Source: an uncultured Eggerthellaceae bacterium
Lineage (GTDB): Bacteria; Actinomycetota; Coriobacteriia; Coriobacteriales; Eggerthellaceae
DNA length: 38,871 nt
Direction of reading: 5' to 3'
NCBI GenBank assembly: GCA_903789415.1
Contig: CAIFEG010000019.1
Coordinates: 1-38,871, forward strand
The position numbers were made by a program, and so were the translations under genes. This document shows positions 34,521 through 38,871 of this stretch, in pieces; the first letter of the stretch is position 1, and every line of letters begins with the position of its first letter. The notes beneath the pieces were generated by a model. It made no database searches and was not told the origin of the DNA. It saw only the letters and a list, made by a program, of their open reading frames with translations.

Positions 34521-37500
34521 ATGGAGCGAAAACTTAAGTCGATGGATGGCAATACCGCCGCAGCACATGTTGCATATGCATTTACCGAAGTTGCCGGCAT
34601 CTATCCAATTACGCCATCAAGCCCCATGGCTGATTTGGTAGATCAATGGTCGGTTCAGGGTCGTAAGAATATTTTCGGTTCACCGGTAAAAGTTGTCGAG
34701 ATGGAATCTGAAGGAGGAGCTGCGGGTACCGTTCATGGTTCTCTTTCTGCTGGTGCGCTTACGACAACCTTTACTGCGTCGCAGGGCCTTCTTTTAATGA
34801 TCCCGAACATGTATAAGATTGCTGCAGAGCGTCTTCCTGGTGTCTTTCATGTGTCAGCACGTACGGTCGCAACTCATGCGCTGAATATTTTTGGTGATCA
34901 TTCTGATGTTATGGCATGTCGCCAAACCGGGTTTGCAATGCTTGCCGAAAATAATGTCCAGGAAGTTATGGATTTAGCCCCTGTTGCGCATCTTGCGGCA
35001 ATTGAGGGTAGGGTCCCATTCTTAAATTTCTTTGATGGTTTTCGTACAAGCCATGAAATCCAGAAGGTTGCCGAATGGAACTACGATGATTTAGCGGCAA
35101 TGGTAAATAAAGATGCACTGCGTCTATTCCGCAAACGTGCCTTGAACCCAGAGCATCCGAGCATGCGTGGCTCTCACGAAAACGGGGATTTGTTCTTCCA
35201 AAACCGTGAAGCATGCAACAAAGCCTATATGGAATTACCGGGTGTTGTCCAAAAATACATGGATATGATCAACCAGGCCATCGGCACAAACTACCACTTG
35301 TTTGATTACTATGGAGATCCTGATGCAGACCGTGTGGTGGTGTGCATGGGCTCGTTCTGTAATGTGTTAGAAGAAGTCATCGACTATTTAAATGCTCATG
35401 GCCAGCATGTTGGCATGATTAAGGTTCGCCTGTATCGCCCCTTTGTGACTAATGCTTTTTTGGCTGCGCTTCCTGCACACGTGAAGCATCTTGCGGTGCT
35501 TGATCGGACAAAAGAGCCGGGTGCTGTAGGGGAACCGTTATATGAAGACGTGGCGAGCACTTTATTTGAGTCTGGCCGCAGTGATATTGATGTTATTCGC
35601 GGTCGCTATGGCTTAGGATCAAAAGATACGCCAGCAAGTTCTGCATTTGCGGTATTTGACGAGCTTGCCAAAGACGATCCAAAGCGTGAATTTACTCTCG
35701 GTATTGTTGACGATGTGACCCATTTGTCCCTGCCTGAAGATGCAAACTGTCCGAATACTACGGCGCCCGGTACGATCGAATGTAAGTTCTGGGGTATTGG
35801 TGGCGATGGCACCGTCGGTGCAAATAAGAACTCCATTAAGATTATCGGCGATCATACCGATAAATATGTTCAGGCATATTTCCAGTACGATTCGAAGAAG
35901 ACAGGCGGCGTTACCATCAGCCACTTACGCTTTGGTGATCAGCCTATTCGCAGTTCATACTATGTTTCCAAGGCTGACTTTGTCGCGTGCCATGCACCTT
36001 CGTATATTGACAAGCATTTTAAAATTGCCCAGGGCATCAAGCCTCACGGAACATTCCTTATCAATTGCCAATGGTCAAACGATGAACTTGCGCAGCATCT
36101 CAGTGCCGATGAGAAGCGCTATATTGCACAAAATGACATTCAGGTATATACGATTGACGCCACGGATTTAGCCGAAAAAATTGGTATGGGTAAGCACACC
36201 AATACGGTACTCCAGTCTGCGTTTTTTGCGCTTTCGCATGTGATTCCCATCGAAGATGCCGTGAAATATATGAAGGATGCGGCAAAACATTCGTACGCAT
36301 CAAAAGGGCAAAACATTGTAGAGATGAACTACAAGGCAATCGATACCGGAGTAAGTGCCTGCAAGAAGTTTGATATTCCGGCCGCGTGGGCAAATCCAGA
36401 TCCTGATGAACAGCCTGCGCCACTTACGGGAACACCGCAGCTTGTCAAGCAAGTCAAAGAGATACAGCAGCCGACCAACCGTATGGAAGGCGATTCGCTA
36501 CCGGTTTCCGCATTTGCTGACCATGCTGATGGTCGTTTTGAGCTTGGTGCATCTGCCTATGAGAAACGGGGTATCGCGGTCAACGTTCCTACGTGGGATC
36601 CGAAAACGTGTATTCAGTGCAACCAATGTTCATACACCTGCCCGCATGCAGCGATTCGTTCGTTCTTGCTCGATGATAGTGAACTAGGAAATGCGCCAAA
36701 GGAAATTGTCTTTGCAGATGCGCGGTCTCGCAAATTAGCCGGCTTTAAGTTTGAAATTGCCATTTCGCCGCTCGATTGCATGGGTTGCAATCTGTGTGTG
36801 ACAACCTGCCCAACACATTCGCTTACGATGATTCCTCAAGCTCAGGCGATTGAAGCAGGGGAGCAGAAGGCGTTCGATTACAGCGTTGCACAGGTCTCCG
36901 AAAAGCCCGAAGCAATTGATAAGACTGTGCGCGGCACCCAGTTTAAAAAACCGCTTCTTGAGTTTTCTGGTGCATGTGCCGGTTGCGCGCAGCCAATCTA
37001 TGCTCGTCTGGTGACGCAAATGTTCGGCGATCGCATGTTTGTTGCCAATGCCACCGGATGTTCTTCAATTTGGGGTGGTCCTGCAGGCAGTTCACCATTT
37101 ACTACTGATGCAAAAGGCAATGGGCCTGCGTGGTCAAACTCGCTGTTTGAAGACAATGCAGAATTCGGATTTGGTATGGCGTTGGGGCACGATCACGAGC
37201 GTAAACGGTTAATCGAAGATGCAAAACAGATCCTCAGCACCGAAGACGCGAGCGCTGATCTTAAAGGCGCAATCAATGGGTGGCTTGACACTATCGATGA
37301 TGGTGATGCGAATGCTAAAGCAACCGATACGCTTAAGGCGGCCCTTGCAAATGCGTGTGAAAATGAATCGGGTACGTGGCGTGAATATGCTGATGAAATG
37401 CTCGAGAAGGATGAATATCTTGCGAAGAAGGCCTTCTGGATCTTCGGCGGCGACGGTTGGGCATACGACATTGGCTACGGCGGGCTCGATCATGTTCTTG

Positions 37501-38081
37501 CTTCAGATGCAGATGTAAATATCTTCGTGTTTGATACTGAAGTGTATTCAAACACGGGTGGTCAGGCCTCAAAGGCTTCGAACATAGGGCAGGTTGCTCA
37601 ATTTGCAGCAGGCGGTAAGGCAACGGCAAAGAAGAGCCTTGCTCAGCTTGCCATGAATTATGGATACGTCTATGTGGCGCAGGTTGCCGTAGGCGCAAAT
37701 CAGGGCCAGACGGCTCGCGCGATCGCCGAAGCCGAAGCATATCACGGTCCGTCGCTGATCGTTGGCTATGCACCGTGTGAGATGCACTCAATTAAAGGTG
37801 GTATGCAGCATTGCTTAGATGAAATGAAACGTGCCGTTGATTGTGGCTATTGGAATTTGTACCGCTTTAACCCAGCGGCTCCAAAAGGCATGAAATTTAT
37901 GCTTGATTCTCGTGCACCAAAGGGTGGATACCGTGACTTCTTGATGAATGAAGCACGCTATAGCCGCCTGACACGTGAGAATCCTGCGCGCGCAGATAAA
38001 CTGTTTAGCGAGTCTGAGCAAAGCGCAATAGATCGCTATGATAGATTGGTTCAGCTGCAAAAAGATTTTGACCAAGCGTAA
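34521..38081 (+). CDS. nifJ: pyruvate:ferredoxin (flavodoxin) oxidoreductase
   Basis: A 1186-residue single-chain PFOR that turns pyruvate and CoA into acetyl-CoA and CO2 while reducing ferredoxin, a hallmark of anaerobic metabolism. Domain I begins MDGNTAAAHVAYAFTEVAGIYPITPSSPMAD. Two 4Fe-4S clusters are CIQCNQCSYTC and CMGCNLCVTTC. A third cluster region has GACAGCAQPIY with further cysteines, and the TPP site is GGDGWAYDIGYGG with VYSNTGGQASK. The ATG at 34521 follows AAGGGAG about ten bases upstream; an in-frame start at 34494 lies before it. Length is normal. A terminator follows, and the enzyme is O2-sensitive in most organisms. Confidence 0.97.
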   Translation: MERKLKSMDGNTAAAHVAYAFTEVAGIYPITPSSPMADLVDQWSVQGRKNIFGSPVKVVEMESEGGAAGTVHGSLSAGALTTTFTASQGLLLMIPNMYKIAAERLPGVFHVSARTVATHALNIFGDHSDVMACRQTGFAMLAENNVQEVMDLAPVAHLAAIEGRVPFLNFFDGFRTSHEIQKVAEWNYDDLAAMVNKDALRLFRKRALNPEHPSMRGSHENGDLFFQNREACNKAYMELPGVVQKYMDMINQAIGTNYHLFDYYGDPDADRVVVCMGSFCNVLEEVIDYLNAHGQHVGMIKVRLYRPFVTNAFLAALPAHVKHLAVLDRTKEPGAVGEPLYEDVASTLFESGRSDIDVIRGRYGLGSKDTPASSAFAVFDELAKDDPKREFTLGIVDDVTHLSLPEDANCPNTTAPGTIECKFWGIGGDGTVGANKNSIKIIGDHTDKYVQAYFQYDSKKTGGVTISHLRFGDQPIRSSYYVSKADFVACHAPSYIDKHFKIAQGIKPHGTFLINCQWSNDELAQHLSADEKRYIAQNDIQVYTIDATDLAEKIGMGKHTNTVLQSAFFALSHVIPIEDAVKYMKDAAKHSYASKGQNIVEMNYKAIDTGVSACKKFDIPAAWANPDPDEQPAPLTGTPQLVKQVKEIQQPTNRMEGDSLPVSAFADHADGRFELGASAYEKRGIAVNVPTWDPKTCIQCNQCSYTCPHAAIRSFLLDDSELGNAPKEIVFADARSRKLAGFKFEIAISPLDCMGCNLCVTTCPTHSLTMIPQAQAIEAGEQKAFDYSVAQVSEKPEAIDKTVRGTQFKKPLLEFSGACAGCAQPIYARLVTQMFGDRMFVANATGCSSIWGGPAGSSPFTTDAKGNGPAWSNSLFEDNAEFGFGMALGHDHERKRLIEDAKQILSTEDASADLKGAINGWLDTIDDGDANAKATDTLKAALANACENESGTWREYADEMLEKDEYLAKKAFWIFGGDGWAYDIGYGGLDHVLASDADVNIFVFDTEVYSNTGGQASKASNIGQVAQFAAGGKATAKKSLAQLAMNYGYVYVAQVAVGANQGQTARAIAEAEAYHGPSLIVGYAPCEMHSIKGGMQHCLDEMKRAVDCGYWNLYRFNPAAPKGMKFMLDSRAPKGGYRDFLMNEARYSRLTRENPARADKLFSESEQSAIDRYDRLVQLQKDFDQA

Positions 38082-38110
38082 CTGGTTGTTACTTAATCTT
38101 CCATAATGAA

Positions 38111-38148
38111 AAGGGTCTGATGTTTTGATGTCAGACCCTTCTTGGTTT
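38111..38148 (+). terminator. terminator after nifJ
   Basis: AAGGGTCTGA (38111-38120) and TCAGACCCTT (38131-38140) form a perfect 10-bp stem, followed by CTTGGTTT. It lies between nifJ and the convergent TMEM175-like gene. Confidence 0.8.
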
Positions 38149-38184
38149 ATTACCTACGTGCTCATTCACACCTATATGAAATAA

Positions 38185-38775
38185 TTAGTTTTTCTTTTCT
38201 ACTCTGAGGGATTGTAGATTGATCGAGATGGTGGTGTAGAGAGCTGCCACAAGCACCGCAATCATCATTGCAGGGGGCCAAATAAAAGCAGCAATTAAAA
38301 ACCCTGCGGCTTTTATTCCAACATCTCCGATGAGAATATGTTGTCTTCTCTCCATCCGATTTCGGTTTAATTGTTTAACGTTACGATTTGCCTTTCCCAA
38401 GCCCTTGCTTAGCCAAATATTTGCGAGTGTAATCGCAATTACTACAATGCCATAGAAACATTGCGCAACCGAGTCATCAAAATAATCACTTACGATTGAT
38501 GTCGCATACGGCATCAGTGACGCGAAGAAAAGAAGGACCACGAGTCTCCACAATACTATGGTATTTACGTATTTTGCCTCGTCCCATTCACGATGCATGT
38601 TGACCCACATAGACCCAAGCCAGAAAAAAGAAAGGGCATAGGCAAAATAAACTCTCCAAAGTGAGAGAAACGCACTTATTGTCGGTTCAGCTGGATGCTC
38701 TAGTTCTAAGACCAAAATGGTCATTACAATTGCAAGTAGCGCATCGGTAAATGCGGCAGCGCGATCTTTAGACAT
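38185..38775 (-). CDS. TMEM175/DUF1211-family putative potassium channel
   Basis: A 196-residue membrane protein with five to six hydrophobic segments. The N-terminus RAAAFTDALLAIVMTILVLEL is a version of the bacterial TMEM175 signature RxxxFSD, in which the first helix lines the pore. Bacterial members are reported to carry K+. AAAGGAG lies six bases before the ATG at 38775. The frame stays open to the window edge, but that extension lies in the terminal repeat and is not credible. The gene is convergent with nifJ and no partner is seen. Confidence 0.85.
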   Translation of the reverse strand: MSKDRAAAFTDALLAIVMTILVLELEHPAEPTISAFLSLWRVYFAYALSFFWLGSMWVNMHREWDEAKYVNTIVLWRLVVLLFFASLMPYATSIVSDYFDDSVAQCFYGIVVIAITLANIWLSKGLGKANRNVKQLNRNRMERRQHILIGDVGIKAAGFLIAAFIWPPAMMIAVLVAALYTTISINLQSLRVEKKN

Positions 38776-38818
38776 GAATTCTCCTTTGTATAAACGTGAG
38801 AAGCAAACGTATAGTAAT

Positions 38819-38871
38819 GGTTGATTCCCAAAGCCAAATAGACAGCTAAGAGGATTTTCGCATTCTTGCAC
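38819..38871. repeat. right arm of 53-bp terminal inverted repeat
   Basis: The reverse complement of bases 2-54. On the minus strand it lies about 45 bases upstream of the TMEM175-like start and could supply a TTGGCT -35 box (18 bases before TATACG). Confidence 0.9.

Noticed and set aside
37333-37791. Minus-strand 152-codon frame inside nifJ
   Set aside because: It is antisense to the conserved TPP-binding domain and has an Arg/Pro/His-rich shadow composition.
38776-38871. N-terminal extension of the TMEM175-like protein from GTG at 38871
   Set aside because: The extra 32 residues lack family similarity, lie mostly in the terminal repeat, and the internal ATG has a clear ribosome-binding site.
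1-38871. CRISPR array, prophage, insertion sequence or transposase
   Set aside because: No spaced palindromic repeats, no transposase or integrase motifs and no phage structural genes were found.

Overview
This window looks like an almost wholly housekeeping stretch of a moderate-GC actinobacterium, most likely of the class Coriobacteriia (Atopobium/Cryptobacterium-like). The assignment is an inference. It rests on the mix of Firmicutes-like gene order (hrcA-dnaJ-rsmE-mtaB-phoH-ybeY-dgkA-era-recO), actinobacterial protein features, an apparently anaerobic/microaerobic gene set (pyruvate:ferredoxin oxidoreductase, cytochrome bd oxidase, radical-SAM enzymes) and three genes whose -10 box sits 6-7 nt before the ATG, which suggests leaderless mRNAs. 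I see no prophage, insertion sequence, CRISPR array, rRNA or intact tRNA gene.

Layout. 1-4.6 kb: lepA, a small one-span membrane protein, a tRNA dihydrouridine synthase, hemW and a 56-residue acidic protein. 4.6-13.4 kb: a heat-shock/RNA-modification/recombination operon (hrcA, dnaJ, rsmE, mtaB, phoH, ybeY, dgkA, era, recO) behind a degenerate CIRCE operator; recO carries an in-frame TGA. 13.4-16.6 kb: a TSCPD-domain gene on the minus strand, then cydAB with its own promoter. 16.6-19.5 kb: rpsO and pnp, each with a structured leader; PNPase ends in a His/Asp-rich tail. 19.5-22.0 kb: a TetR-type regulator and a convergent MGDG-synthase/MurG-type glycosyltransferase. 22.1-31.9 kb: a ribosomal protein cluster (rplB rpsS rplV rpsC rplP rpmC rpsQ rplN rplX rplE rpsZ rpsH rplF rplR rpsE rpmD rplO secY adk). 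32-38.9 kb: a large multi-span membrane protein, nifJ (PFOR) and a TMEM175-like channel protein on the minus strand.

How the parts relate. The cluster lacks the usual rpsJ-rplC-rplD-rplW genes before rplB and map-infA-rpmJ after adk. It has a TATAAT promoter directly before rplB, an intrinsic terminator between rpmD and rplO, and strongly structured intergenic RNA before rplE and rpsH. This is a fragmented S10/spc superoperon that has probably gained its own local control. The most interesting element is the 130-nt rplX-rplE spacer. It can form four consecutive hairpins, and one segment (26226-26232) can pair either with a local partner or with the rplE Shine-Dalgarno region, so it could act as a translational switch.

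The two window ends carry a perfect 53-bp inverted repeat (2-54 and 38819-38871). This could be an assembly-graph break at a repeat or a real duplicated upstream region.
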